64,000 nt of DNA from Flaccisagitta enflata (GCA_965153355.1 OZ231126.1:10168001-10232000); one strand, 5' to 3'. Shown: positions 47,180-58,230, numbered from the stretch's first letter. Notes: generated by a model from the sequence alone, not told the origin. Program-made: numbers and translations.

Positions 47180-47270
47180 CAATCCATGCGTATGTTGATA
47201 ATTGATACAGCTCAGGAAGTATACAGGAATTATCCTCGATCGATATGTCATGTCATAGTATGGGTTTACT

Positions 47271-47481
47271 TAACACCTGTTTAAAGATTATTGTCAAGGC
47301 GCAGCGAGCATATAATGCATAAAAAGATACTTGTTGTTGGCCCAGTTAGATGAAATTTTTACCAAAGTTAGCAAATACCTTTGCCCCATTACAGTGAAAA
47401 TTTCATCCCACTAGGCCAACTAGAAGTGTGCTTTTTATGCTTTTAATGCATACTTTGACAGTAATCTCTAAACAGGTGTTA
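47271..47481. mobile_element. 211-bp hairpin element
   Basis: Ends TAACACCTGTTTAAAGATTA and TAATCTCTAAACAGGTGTTA; the arms stay similar through AGATGAAATTTTTACC / GTGAAAATTTCAT. TA flanks. Confidence 0.75.
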
Positions 47482-47672
47482 TTGTCAAAGTAGGCTTTAG
47501 TAGCTATGTTTAAGTGTGCTTTCTGAAACCAGTATCTTGTCAGTTATTAGCTGATGGTAGGGAACTCCTCCAAACACAGTGATAATGAGGTTGTCATCCA
47601 TAAGCATCATAATTGACAGCATGGCTTCAAAATTGCATAGCAGCGCGTTCTGTTGTCAATCCGTTTATTTCT

Positions 47673-47826
47673 AAACAAGGCCGGATACATGGCAGGACAG
47701 TCGCGAACGGTGAGACAGGACTAGTAATACAAGAAATGCTCGCAATTCAAAGATGTTACGGATAGACGGACGGACCGACCTACTGACCGACACGGTAAGA
47801 TACATAGTCGCGTGTCCGCGACTAAA
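47673..47826 (+). mobile_element. Short element, subfamily C, full length
   Basis: AACAAGGCCGGATACATGGC, CAGTCGCGAACGGTGAGACA, GACGGACCGACC, hairpin AGTCGCGTGTCCGCGACT + AAAAA. Confidence 0.8.
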
Positions 47827-48139
47827 AAGAATCGAGAAAAAAAGTCATTTTCTGTTGCGATGAATTGTGGAAAGCCTCTGATAAGGAAGAACCTTCAAGC
47901 GTTTCCCAAGGGATGTTAGCACCTTCAGAGACTCATTGCAAAATCATTATCTACGTACTTTTACGCAGATGGATGTAAGGGAGCAAAATGCTTCCAGTCC
48001 GACAGCTAATCTAATTCCGCAGTAGCTACCTTTTCTTTTCCATTGCATTGATATGTTTTTCAAACCAGGAACTTAAATCTTTTTTTGTAATCAAAACTTC
48101 AATCAATAAAATAGAAATGGACAAACTCTCTTTTTTTTC

Positions 48140-48600
48140 TTCTTCATTCTTATGATCAAAAACAGGTGAGTCAGTTACAATTGAGTCAACAATTTCCAAC
48201 CCAATAGTTATGATCAAATATGGATAAGCCAGTTACAATTGAGTCATCAATTTCCAACCTAAGAAGTCTGATCAAAAACTGGTGTCAGTTACAATTGAGT
48301 CATCAAGTTCCAACCCAATAGTTATGATCAAAGACGGGTAAGTCAGTAACAAATGAGTCAACAATTTCCAACACAAAAAGTCTGATCAAAAACAGGTGTC
48401 AGTTACAATTGAGTCATCAATTTCCAACCCAATAGTTATGATCAAAGATGAATAAGTCAGTTACAATTGAGTCATCAAGTTCCAACCCAATAGTTATGAT
48501 CAAAGACAGGTCAGTCCGTTACAAATGAGTCATCAAGTTCCGACCCAATAGTTATGATCAAAGACGGGTAAGTCAGTAACAAATGAGTCAACAATTTCCA
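48140..48600. repeat. Minisatellite copied from the terminal coding end of the C17orf98-like gene
   Basis: About eight units near 57 bp, each with GAGTCATCAATTTCCAACCC + AATAGTTATGATCAAAGACG on the plus strand. The minus strand of a unit reads VFDHNYWVGN-stop, compared with VFDQATWVGNC-stop in the gene just upstream, so the array is an outward amplification of the last coding bases and stop. Confidence 0.85.
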
Positions 48601-48700
48601 ACCCAAGTGGCTTGATCAAAGACAGGCGAATCGGTGGCGACGCCAAACGGTGACGGTTTTTGTCGGAGCCAAGGCGTGTTCCGTCTAAACCCAAACGTTC
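48588..48700 (-). CDS. C17orf98-like: C17orf98-like coding exon 4 and stop
   Basis: Acceptor CTTGTTTTTAG|GAACG gives GTFGFRRNTPWLRQKPSP, FGVATDSPVFDQATWVGNC and TGA at 48590-48588. The end is close to where the human protein ends (QFPLF). Confidence 0.85.
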
Positions 48701-51700
48701 CTAAAAACAAGATAATTGCAATTTATTAAGTTGCAGTGCACAGGAAAAGCAATTTTGGAAAATCATTTCGCGCGAAATTTTTAATCTCTCTCTGAATGTA
48801 AAATTTTGCATTTCTAAGAACACGGCCCCTTTCCTATATGTTTTTAGAACAGGGCCATGTTTTTAAAAATGCAAATTTATGCATTCAGAGACAGATTAAG
48901 AATTTCACGTAAGACAAGTCAAGGAATGGAGGCTTACTTTCGATTTTTTCTCTCAATTTTTCCAACTGATTTTGAACACATAAATGATTCTCAATGCAAA
49001 AAATAAATAAATTATACTAAAAATATGATTTCTTTTAAAAAAATTGTGAATTCTTCATTTTATTTTTCATCTAGAATATGATTTGACCGTGAAAATTGCC
49101 CCTTCCTGTGCACCTTGAGTATGCAACTCTTTCACTTTCGGAATCAATGTCTACCGCTTGATTCGACAGTCTGTTTAACTGTTAATCTGTAAACAAGGCC
49201 AAGAGATGTTCTCTTGTAACATGGATTAACGTTTTTTTTCATTTTTATAAATGAACTTTTTGTCAATTCATTCACTTTTGAATAAGATCTTTCATTCATT
49301 CATTCATTCATTCATTCATTCATTCATTCATTCATTCATTCAATCTTTTCACCATTCCATCCGCAGAATGCTTTGGTTTTGAAGAGCCACTTGTCATGTC
49401 CACAGATGCTGTGCAATGGCTCATTCATTTATTCATAAATTGAATCATTCATCCATTAATTCATTCAATCAATTATTGATTCTTCTTACGATTCCATCCG
49501 CAGATTATTTTGGTTCTCATGAGCCACAAGTCATGACCACAGATGTCATGCTTTTACTCACTCAGTCTTTCTTTCATTCATTTATTCATTCATTCATTTA
49601 TTCCATTTTATCACCAATTCACCATTCAATCAGGAAATTGCTTTGCATTTAACAAACCGCGCGCCATTTCCATTGATGCTGCACATTCCTTATTCATTCA
49701 TTCATTCATTCATTCATTCATTCATTCATTCATTCATTCATTCATTCATTCATTCATTCATTCATTCGTTCCATTTTTTCACCATTCCATCCGCAGATAG
49801 GTTTGGTTTTCACGAGCCACGCTCCATGTCCTTTGATGCTGTACATTCCCTCATGATTTCATTTGATAAGTCTATCCATCTTTCCTTCATTCATTTATCT
49901 ATTCATTCATTCATTCATTCATTCATTCATTCATTCATTCCTTCTTTTTTCTCACCATTCCATCCGCAGATAGGTTTGGTTTTAACGAGCCACGCATCAT
50001 GCCCGGAGATGCTGTTTTCGAACGAGTATCCGGCTCCGTGTCTGTTTCGATTGGCCAAGTAATGCGATCCTAAACCTTCCTTTTGAAACTTGTCCATGCC
50101 AAGACCTTGCTCCACCATACCAACTCCGGCCTCCCACGAAGAACCGTTTGTATCTTGGTTGTAAAACCTTGAATGGAATTTAATAGATTATGGATGGTGA
50201 TAACATTGGTTGTCAAGACTCAAGGCCAGGTGGTCAAAGACTCAAAGGTGGTCAAGAATGAAAAAAAAGGCCAAGTAGGCCGACGATGCGTCCTCTTTGA
50301 AAGAGTGTTTTTTATGAATGAATATTTTTTATGAATGATTTCTTTATGAATGAATGTTATTCATGATTCAATAAATTATTGAATGCATAAATCATTTAAT
50401 GTATGCTACATTTACTGGGTCGGTGCTACTCTTGTTTCTGATTATCATGAATGCGTTACCAACCAACCGACCAACGGACACAGCCTGTTAGAGATGCGAG
50501 GATGCATCTAAAAGCTGCGTGTGGAACGGTCCATCAGTTGGGCAAATGGCTTCTCCGATGCTAGTGGTCGATTTTTACCGATTTGTATAAATTATATGAT
50601 CAACTCTATCATTGATAGTATCAATAACTTATTAATCGGTCAGTCCGTTTATGATATAGCTCTTTTTAGGTAACTAATGCCCCTGCCCATCGTACGCGAC
50701 TGTTGGGTGGACCTAGGCTCTAGGATTAGGTCTCTCGCCTATCCGGTGACTGAAGTTCGATGAGATATTCTTGCTCTCGATTAGGGGGCAGTGGCCACGG
50801 ACTTGAGCACGTGACGTGGCCACTTTGAAAAAAGATCACTTAATATATTCAACCTAGTGGCCACTTGAAACAATAATATATGTGGCCACTTTAAGTGACA
50901 ACTTCTTTTATTTACCTACTTTAGCTCTTTTGTTGTTCATTTTTTGGGCAGCGGCCCTGAAAGGGCCGATGACCTATGCTTTCACACAACAGAAATTTCT
51001 CTTCCCCGTACCCCCCCCCCCTGGCCTTCACGCCCAAAATCAGCCTCTAGGCCCAAATGCAAGCCTCAAGGCCCAAAACCAAACCTCAAGGCCCAAATCC
51101 CAGTCTCAAGGCCCAAATCCCAGCATTGAGGCCTAAATCCCAGCCTTGAGGCCCAAATCCCAGCCCTGAGGCCCAAATCCCAGCCTCAAGGCCCAGATCC
51201 CAGCCTCAAGGCCCAAATCCTAGCCTGTAGGCCCAAATTCCAGCCTCTAGGCCCAAATTCAGGCCCCCAGGCTCAAATCCAAGTCTTGAGGCACAAATCC
51301 TAGCCTCAAGGCTCAAACCCCAACCTCGAGGCTCAAATCCCAGTCTCAAGGCTCAAATTTCAGCCACAAGGCTCAAATCCCAGTCTCAAGGCTCAAATTT
51401 CAGCCACGAGGCTCAAATCCCCGCCTCTAAGCTCAAATCCCAGCTTCAAGGCCCCAATTCCAGCCTCCAGGCTCAAATAAAAACAGCATAGGTCATCGGC
51501 TCCTTTGGGGCCGCTGCCCCTTTCACCACCTCACACCCTCATACACCCACATAGGGGCAACGGGTACCGCTGACCATCTAACGCTTTTGCGACTATTCTT
51601 TAATAGCTTGACATGTTTCATTATTATATACTTTGAAGAGCTATGATAATAATTACAAAAAAAAAGAAAAAAAAATACATGCAAATACAGTTTTTATTTT

Positions 51701-52279
51701 TTATAAGAATGTCATTTTTTGGCTAAAGCCTTCGAAAGAGATAGAGATAGCTACTAATAAAACAACTACAATGTTTTTAATTTTGGAGCAATTTCAAGCC
51801 TTTATGTTCTTATAAACTAGGTTCTTAGAAAAAAAAAGTGTATTGAAGTTGAACTAATTTTTGTAACTTTATCCGAAAAAAATTTTTGATTTTTTTTATT
51901 AATTATTCCCTTTCTCTTACTTTATTTGTGCCTTTTTTAATCTTTTCCTTTTTAATTTTTTCCTTGTTTTTTCTTTTCTTCCTTTTTGAGCAGCTGCCCC
52001 AAAGAGGCCAATGACCTATGATTTCACATAAGGGGAAATTTCTCTTACTTTTCGTTCTCCTTCAGTGTACTCCCCTCCCGCTTGTATCCTGGTCCTAAGG
52101 CTCAAATCCAAATCTCAAGGCTCAAATCTTTATTGTCTTTTATTGTCTTTCCCTTTCCTCATTGCCAACATTATCACAATTTTGATTAAATCCCAATCTC
52201 TCGGCTCAAATCCCAGTTTTGAGGCTCAAATCCCTGAGAGAATGAGAAAGAGAGAGAGCAAGAATGAGAGAGAGCAAGA

Positions 52280-52341
<62 letters not shown>

Positions 52342-54360
52342 AAAAGAGAGAGAGAGAGAGAGAGACAGAGAGGGAGATAAATAAAAACAAGAATAAGAAA
52401 GATAATAAAGAGAAGAGGAAAAAAAAGAACAAAAAAAAACAAAAACAAGGCCGGATACACGGCTACCCCAGTCGCGTGCGGGTGGGCAGGGGCCATAATT
52501 GAGGTCACTCCATCATTTGGGCAGGAGCAGTGAGGCCAAAAAACACAAAAACCCAAAAAAAGTAAAGTGTGACGGACGGACGGACGGACGGACGGACGGA
52601 CGGACGGACGGACGGACGGACCGACGGACGGACGGACCGACGGACCGACAGACTGACAGACGGACCGACAAAGCGGGTTGTAGAGTCACGTAGCACGCGA
52701 CTAAAAACAAAAAGAAAAGAGAGAAGAAAAAAAAAAAAACGAAGAAAAAGAAAAAAAAGAAAAAAAAAAGAAGAAGAAGAAAAAAAAAAGAAAAAGAAAA
52801 AGAAAAAGAAAAAGAAAAAGAAAAAGGAAGAGAAGAAGAAAAAGAAAAAGAAGAAAAAGAAGAAGAAAAAAAAGAAGAAGAAGAAAAAGAAGAAGAAGAA
52901 AAAGAAAAAAAAGAAAAAAAAAAACAGAGTAGAGGAAAAAAATCAAAAGAAGTGGACAATAAAAGTGCTTAAGTAACTGAACAATAACAGTGGTCACTTG
53001 AAGTGGCCACATGTATTGTCATATCAAGTGGCCACTACCCGTGCTCATGTCCGTGGCCACTGCCCCCTTATCGAGAGCAAGCATACCTGAGTTCGATACG
53101 TCATTAAAGCAGCAGCTTCCTAACTAAATAGTAGCCTGTACCCTAATGACAAAAAGCAATAAAATCAACATTCTACAAGCGGATCATGTTGTGGGACTGT
53201 CTCAGGCTTCTATTGAAATCAATAATGGCTTTGAAATTCTACTTTTAGGTGGCCGCGCCTTACCTTCCATAAACCCTACCCCTGTAGGAAATCCAAAATT
53301 TCAAAGTTCTCAAATTCCAATTCTGACTGCAGATTTGGAATCTGCAGAAAAAAGTATCAATTGAAACTGTTTTCCTTTTTTTGATATTCCAATTAGAAAT
53401 TGGTCAAAGGTGCTGTCAAATATCGCGAAACATACCTTTCTTTTTAATTTCTTTGTAAAATCATTGAACTTACCTTCTTTAAAAATATTCAGCGTTGAAT
53501 TTGAGAATGATCCCAAAGGAATTTTGAAAAAAGAAAAGCACTTTCAACAGACAGTTTTTCATGCAGATTTCAAATCTGCAATCAAAATTTTGATTTGAGC
53601 AATTTGAAATTTTTAGTTTTCTATTGACCCATGGGAAGTTCAAGATGTAAATTTTTGAAGCTGAAAATGATGGCAATAGAAGCTCAAGACAGCTCCACAA
53701 CATGAACTGCTCTTAGAATTTCGACTTTTTTGGTTTTAGTCATTTCAGTACAGGCTACTAAATAGCCTCTTCGGAACCATCTGCTTTGCGGCAGCTTACT
53801 TAAAAGCTTGTCTTTTATCTTCTCTTTCGCGGTAGCTGATTTGCCCTTGTAGCAGCACCTTACTCACTTCACAGCTGGCACACAATCCCCTCATTAGCGG
53901 CAGCGAAATTTTTGCTTGTTCAATGTTAGATGCTCATTTGCCATAGCAGCAACTTACACACTTCAAAGCTTGTTTGACATAGCAGCAGCTTACTCACTTT
54001 AAAGCTTGTTTTACGACGGGCAGCTTGAAGTAAGATTTGACGTGTTTGTCCTTTTGCGAGTTGTAAGGAGGAATGATCGTGCCCCATTTAGGGTTGGTCA
54101 CAGAATAATCATTGGCTATCGATCTGAAAAAGAAGAAAATATGGGGCTATATTCATTGCGATGAGGGAACTTCAATTAATCATGATAATGAAAGGGATGG
54201 GCGCCTGTAACAATTACAACAACAAAGACGACAACAACAATAGAAATTATGATCAACAACAACAACAAATATTCGGCTTAATCACCGACCTTCAATTCAA
54301 CAACAACCACACGTCACTAACAAAAAACATGAGTAACAAAGGCAACAACCACAACAATAA

Positions 54361-54438
<78 letters not shown>

Positions 54439-54548
54439 CCGACCTGACAGTGACGCAATCGAATATCCAAGTTTTCTCTTTCCTCGCTGTGGCTTCATTG
54501 GTGGAAGTTCGCTGGGGCACGATACAACAACAACAACAACAACAACAA

Positions 54549-54605
<57 letters not shown>

Positions 54606-54687
54606 CTAACCTGACAGCAACGCAGTCGAGTATCCAAGTTTTCTCTTTCCTCGCCGTGACTTCATTGGTGGGAGTTCGCGGTGCACG

Positions 54688-54753
<66 letters not shown>

Positions 54754-54837
54754 CTAACCTGACAGCAACGCAGTCGAGTATCCAAGTTTTCTCTTTCCTC
54801 GCCGTGGCTTCATTGGTGGGAGTCCGCGGTGCACGAT

Positions 54838-54930
<93 letters not shown>

Positions 54931-55192
54931 CACCTGACAGCAACGCAGTCGAGTATCCAAGTTTCTCTTTCGCCGTGGTCATTGGTGGAGTTCGCGGTAC
55001 GTTACAACAATAACAATAACATAACATAACAACAACAACAAAAATAACAATAACAACAACAACAATAACAACTGACCTGACAGTGACGCACCGAATATCC
55101 AAGTTTTCTTCCTCGCTGTATTGGTGGAAGTTCGTCAGTAATGATACAACAAAACAACAACAACAAAACAACAACAAGCAATAACAACAACA

Positions 55193-55233
<41 letters not shown>

Positions 55234-55472
55234 ATAACTAAACCTGACAGCAACGCAGTCGAGTATCCAAGTTTTCTTCTGCCGTGCTTCATTGGTGGGA
55301 GTTCAGAAAATGACAACAACAACAACAATAACAACAACAACAATAAAAATAAATAACAATAACAATAACAACTAACCCACAGCAACGAAGCCGAGTATCC
55401 AGTTTTCTTTTTCTGCCGTGGCTTCATTGGTGGGAGTACGCGGTGCACGATACAACAACAACAACAACAACC

Positions 55473-55550
<78 letters not shown>

Positions 55551-55635
55551 CCAGACCTGACAGCAACGCAGTCGAGTATCCAAGTTTTCTCTTTCCTCGC
55601 CGTGGCTTCATTGGTGGGAGTTCGCGGTGCACGAT

Positions 55636-55717
<82 letters not shown>

Positions 55718-55823
55718 CTAACCTGACAGCGACGCAGTCGAGTACCCATGTTTTCTCTTTCCTCGCTGTGGCTTCATTGGTGGGAGTTCGCGGTGCACGA
55801 TACAATTTGTTCATTCCTGACAT
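48588..55823 (-). CDS. C17orf98-like: C17orf98-like protein, whole gene span, four coding exons, 183 aa
   Basis: Coding exons 55823-55723, 54123-53998, 50167-49956 and 48700-48588 total 552 bases and join with matching phases (2, 2, 1). Key blocks in order: VLDCVAVRSIANDY, TIIPPYNSQKDKHVKSYF, HYLANRNRHGAGYSF, GHDAWLVKTKPICGWNG, FGFRRNTPWLRQ and PFGVATDSPVF. From memory these align along the length of the small human protein C17orf98 (154 aa), which has LDGVAVS, IPPYNAQQD, YLNRRN, DGFNGRFGYRRNTP at the same places. That protein's role is not established to my knowledge; a ciliary or sperm function is a guess. The start ATG lies shortly after a possible acceptor, so a 5' non-coding exon may exist. 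A search with the joined exons would settle identity. Confidence 0.8.
48735..49117. mobile_element. About 380-bp hairpin element in intron 3
   Basis: Ends AGTGCACAGGAAAAGCAATT and AATTGCCCCTTCCTGTGCAC; inner arms around ACACGGCCCCTTTCC and ACAGGGCCATG. Related in its core to 58231-58826. Confidence 0.7.
49290..49956. repeat. Array of exon-3 ends with splice donor and (ATTC)n spacers
   Basis: Four decayed copies of the exon 3 end (near 49355-49425, 49485-49555, 49610-49690, 49785-49855), each TTCACCATTCCATCCGCAGA + a TTTGGTTTTCACGAGCCACG-like part on the plus strand, i.e. the complement of KTK.ICGWNG plus donor. They are separated by ATTC repeats of variable length. Confidence 0.85.
49956..50167 (-). 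CDS. C17orf98-like: C17orf98-like coding exon 3
   Basis: Acceptor CCATTCAAG|GTTTTAC completes the Lys codon, then FYNQDTNGSSWEAGVG, FQKEGLGSHYLANRNRHG and GHDAWLVKTKPICGWN. Donor GGAATG|GTGAGA, phase 1. 212 bases. Confidence 0.85.
50265..50515 (+). mobile_element. Short element, subfamily E, full length
   Basis: AAAGGCCAAGTAGGCCGACG, then GATGCGTCCTC, ATGAATGAAT repeats, ACCGACCAACGGACAC, hairpin AGATGCGAGGATGCATCT + AAAA. Just upstream of exon 3. Confidence 0.85.
50938..51583 (-). mobile_element. Type F inverted-repeat/minisatellite element
   Basis: Reversed copy of the plan at 20638: TTTTGGGCAGCGGCCCTGAA, about 22 units AAGGCCCAAATCCCAGCCTC, CAGCATAGGTCATCGGCTCC, and the reversed leader AGGGGCAACGGGTACCGCTG + ACCATCTAACGCTTTTGCGA. 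Confidence 0.8.
51600..52440. other. AT-rich stretch, decayed F end and (GA)n
   Basis: 51988-52235 has a decayed F end (GAGCAGCTGCCCCAAAGAGG, CCAATGACCTATGATTTCAC) and a few GGCTCAAATCCCAG units; 52235-52375 is GA-rich. No gene. Confidence 0.6.
52444..52707 (+). mobile_element. Short element, subfamily A, with expanded GACG tract
   Basis: AACAAGGCCGGATACACGGC, AGTCGCGTGCGGGTGGGCAG, then about 25 GACG/GACC tetramers and the hairpin AGTCACGTAGCACGCGACT + AAAAA. Expansion of the central tetramer accounts for the extra length. Confidence 0.85.
52715..52930. repeat. GAA/A-rich simple sequence
   Basis: About 210 bases of A with scattered G, in GAAA and GAAGAA patterns. Confidence 0.9.
53130..53759. 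mobile_element. 630-bp hairpin element in intron 2
   Basis: Ends AGTAGCCTGTACCCTAATGA and TCATTTCAGTACAGGCTACT; arms similar over about 85 bases (ATGTTGTGG...CTTCTATTG and complement). AAAT flanks may be a short target duplication. Confidence 0.75.
53790..54000. repeat. Array of exon-2 ends with splice donor
   Basis: On the minus strand AAGCTTTAAAGTGAGTAAGC + TGCTGCTATG (exon end, donor, intron start) is followed by AAGCTTTGAAGTGTGTAAGT and two more decayed copies. Confidence 0.8.
53998..54123 (-). CDS. C17orf98-like: C17orf98-like coding exon 2
   Basis: Acceptor CTTCTTTTTCAG|ATCGAT, donor GCTTTAAA|GTGAGT. Encodes SIANDYSVTNPKWGT, IIPPYNSQKDKHVKSYF and LPVVKQAL; 126 bases, entering and leaving in phase 2. 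Confidence 0.85.
54270..55722. repeat. Array of eight exon-1 ends separated by (AAC)n
   Basis: Copies of the exon 1 end and its donor lie near 54441, 54608, 54757, 54932, 55075, 55245, 55376 and 55555 (each about 70-85 bases). AAC tracts of up to about 90 bases lie between. All minus-strand frames through (GTT)n are open as V, L or C runs. Confidence 0.9.
55723..55823 (-). CDS. C17orf98-like: C17orf98-like coding exon 1
   Basis: ATG at 55823-55821 gives MSGMNKLYRAPRTPTNEATA and ends TWVLDCVAV + AG. The donor is GCTGTCAG|GTTAGTTGTTG; the intron runs straight into a GTT (AAC) microsatellite. Eight decayed copies of this exon end follow in the intron. Confidence 0.8.
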
Positions 55824-56423
55824 AATGCTGAAAAGGTTGCGTTTACGATTTTGATACGATTTGTTGCGCTTGCAAAGTTTCGTAGAGTAATACGTTGAGA
55901 CTTGAGAGCGTTATACTTTAAATTCGTTTTCCGTTGGGTGATGACTGAAAATTAGTCATTGACTGATGAACGGTGAATTTTAATGAGATCACGGACAGGA
56001 GTGAAAGAAACACACTCGTCTGTAAATGTAGACGAGAAGATGATTCGTATACGGATGCTCCGTTTCTCAATAGATCCGTCTTTCTAGTCGCAGTATAAAT
56101 TGTAGGTTTCCTTTTAATGACTTGGTACTGGTAGAAATTTAATCTTCTTCTTCTTGACGACAATCGTCGAATGTGGATGACGATTTTTCAGTCAAAAGAA
56201 AATTTTTTTTCCCAGGCCATTGACGACGAAACTGAAAAAAAATCTCAAACATTGTACTTTTGTAGTTATCGTCAAAGCTGTGTGACAATATTGTGTAACT
56301 ATGGGCAAATAAAAAACCGTCAAATGGGTGAACTAGCCAATTCTCAGACCGACGAACCAATGGCAAAGCCTCTCATAGAATCGGATATACATTAAGTTGA
56401 ATTGATACTATCTAGAGCATAAA
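55824..56423. other. Upstream of the C17orf98-like start
   Basis: Near 56150-56395 there is a decayed B-like element (CCGACGAACCAATGGCAAAG + CCTCTCATAGAATCG). No promoter motif is claimed. Confidence 0.4.
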
Positions 56424-56936
56424 TACAGTAGATGTCGTCTAGACTTGGAAATACGGGGGAGCTCATAACCTGAGCATCAGTATAGTGAGGGGACTGATAT
56501 TTTGCTAATATAATGTATGGACCTTAAAGGGTTGACGATGGGGTATGGCATCCCCCTACGGCTTACCCTAGGAAAAAAACTTAAAGTATAAAATTTTAGG
56601 ATCAATCACTTTTTTTGCAGAATTTCAGCTTCATCCATTTGCTTAAAGTGCAAAACCAATCTGGGATTCGAACCTGGAACCTTTGACTAAATAAACTGAT
56701 CAAGATAAACTTGAAGTCGAGTGAGTTAACCACTAGACCAATTCCAGAGGCTTATTCTATTAAGTGAATTTGATTTAGTACTTTCAAAACCATTTTCTAT
56801 TAGCAGAGCTGCCATACCCCATCGTCAACCCTATAGGACATAAGCATTATACATACACAGTTTTATTTCATTTGCACAAATGGTAATAAAGATATGAGGG
56901 CCCCCGTATTTCCAAGTATAGACGACATCTACTGTA
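56424..56936. mobile_element. 513-bp hairpin element with TA duplication, tRNA-like sequence in its loop
   Basis: Ends TACAGTAGATGTCGTCTAGA and complement of TACAGTAGATGTCGTCTATA; inner arms GGGTTGACGATGGGGTATGG / complement at 56810. TA flanks fit Tc1/mariner. The centre holds the tRNA-like sequence below. Confidence 0.8.
56655..56752 (-). tRNA. tRNA-like sequence, probably a pseudogene
   Basis: The minus strand has a good A box, TGGTCTAGTGG, and B box, GGTTCGAATCC, the internal RNA polymerase III promoter. Between them GACTTCAAG...TTTAGTC could form an anticodon stem with anticodon CAA and an intron whose CTTG can pair with CAAG. The acceptor and T stems pair poorly, and the long variable arm of tRNA-Leu is lacking. 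So it is a decayed tRNA or a tRNA-derived SINE head. Confidence 0.5.
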
Positions 56937-57539
56937 CATCAACAAAATAGGAATTAGTTGATTTATCATTAAAAGGTTTTTAAAAAAATCCATAGAATAA
57001 GCTACATACTTAATATAACCTTTTTGAGGCTCAACTACTAACTCTATATAGATTTTCTATACAATTTAAGACAAACATTTAGTAGGATGTATGATAACTT
57101 CAAATGCCGTCAAAGTGTTTTAGACTATTCCTCTGTCATTACCATGTTCTCTCTCTTGTCTCATTAGCCGTCACAATAACTCAGTGGGGTTGAAGGAAAC
57201 CAAGAAAGTGTTTGGTATTGTATCTAGGACAAGAATCAGATAAAGAAACCTCTAATCTATCTGAAAAGAAACAGTTTTACTACAATCAAAAGTTTAGAAG
57301 AAACTAGATGCAATATTTTTGCCATGTTTCAAATGAGGTGTTAAACTTATTTTGCTTTTCATTTCTAAACGCGTTGAGGTAGATGATTAAGATGAATGCA
57401 GTTTGCGGCATTGCGTCAGAAATTTAAAGTAGTTTCAGAATCTCACTGATTTTTATATAGATTTTTCATTTTTATAAGGGTGATTGCTCTAAATGCTTGT
57501 TGATATACTTAAACTCTAGATAGTAATTAAGTAGAATCT

Positions 57540-57730
57540 AAAACAAGGCCAACACCTATAAGTCGTTACATTAAGAATAACTAAGAATGACCTAAAATGA
57601 CTAAGTATACTCTCATATGATCTAGAATAACCAAAAGAAATAGAATAGATAAAAATGTAAAATGGGGACCAACCCACCGACCAACCGACGGACAAATCGG
57701 GGTGTAGAGTCGCGTGCACGCGACTAAAAA
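57540..57730 (+). mobile_element. Short element, subfamily A variant
   Basis: AACAAGGCCAACACCTATAA, loose AAGAATGACCTAAAATGACT units, CCGACCAACCGACGG, hairpin AGTCGCGTGCACGCGACT + AAAAA. Close to 25111-25438. Confidence 0.75.
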
Positions 57731-58230
57731 TGGCATGTGGTAGACTCAAAATACGGCGCAACCTTCCGACAAATGCAATTATTAAATAAAGAGACGTATT
57801 CATCAATTTTTTAAATGACTCCACACGTTGTCCCAGCGAAATCATATCGAATCAGCAGATGCCTGAACAACAACAACAACAGCTTCGACAACAACGATAA
57901 CAACAACCGCTTTAGGATGTACATGAACTGGACAGATCGTCATAGAGGTTAACAAGTCTCCTTAGAAGTTAGGAGTTAGATGTGGAAGCTGACTTCCTTT
58001 CTGAAGGACCTCGATTGAAATCGATGATGATAAGAAGGAAGAAGAAGATATTTTGAATTAAAGTTGAAAATGGGCTCAAGGCAGCACTTTTTACTCTTCC
58101 TTGGAAACTCATGAATCCTCTTCATTTGGTTTTTCGCCTTCTGTCTTTTTCGTCTTTTTTCCCCTCCTCATCTTTCCTTGTTTTTTCTTTTTCCTTATTC
58201 AAAGATTTCTAACATTTACTCTTACTTTTT
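57731..58230. other. Gene-free stretch
   Basis: No exon or RNA recognised; pyrimidine-rich near 58130-58200. Confidence 0.4.

Larger units (their letters stand above)
50751..53098. mobile_element. 2.35-kb inverted-repeat element with GTGGCCAC subterminal repeats
   Basis: Left GTTCGATGAGATATTCTTGC, TCTCGATTAGGGGGCAGTGG; right complement CCACTGCCCCCTTATCGAGA, GCATACCTGAGTTCGATACG. Several TGGCCACTT sites lie inside each end (three or four per side). An F element, an A element and microsatellites are inserted in the centre. Confidence 0.8.

Noticed and set aside
48026-48217. 63-aa frame as a further exon of the C17orf98-like gene
   Set aside because: The gene's stop at 48588 is supported by length and pattern; this frame begins in the stop-end minisatellite.
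52501-52696. SVRRSVRPSVRPSV frames as a protein family
   Set aside because: They are GACG/GTCC tracts of the short elements read in frame; the same phrase recurs at every copy.
54161-55854. Polyasparagine, polythreonine, polyglutamine and polyvaline frames
   Set aside because: All come from AAC/GTT microsatellites between exon-end copies.
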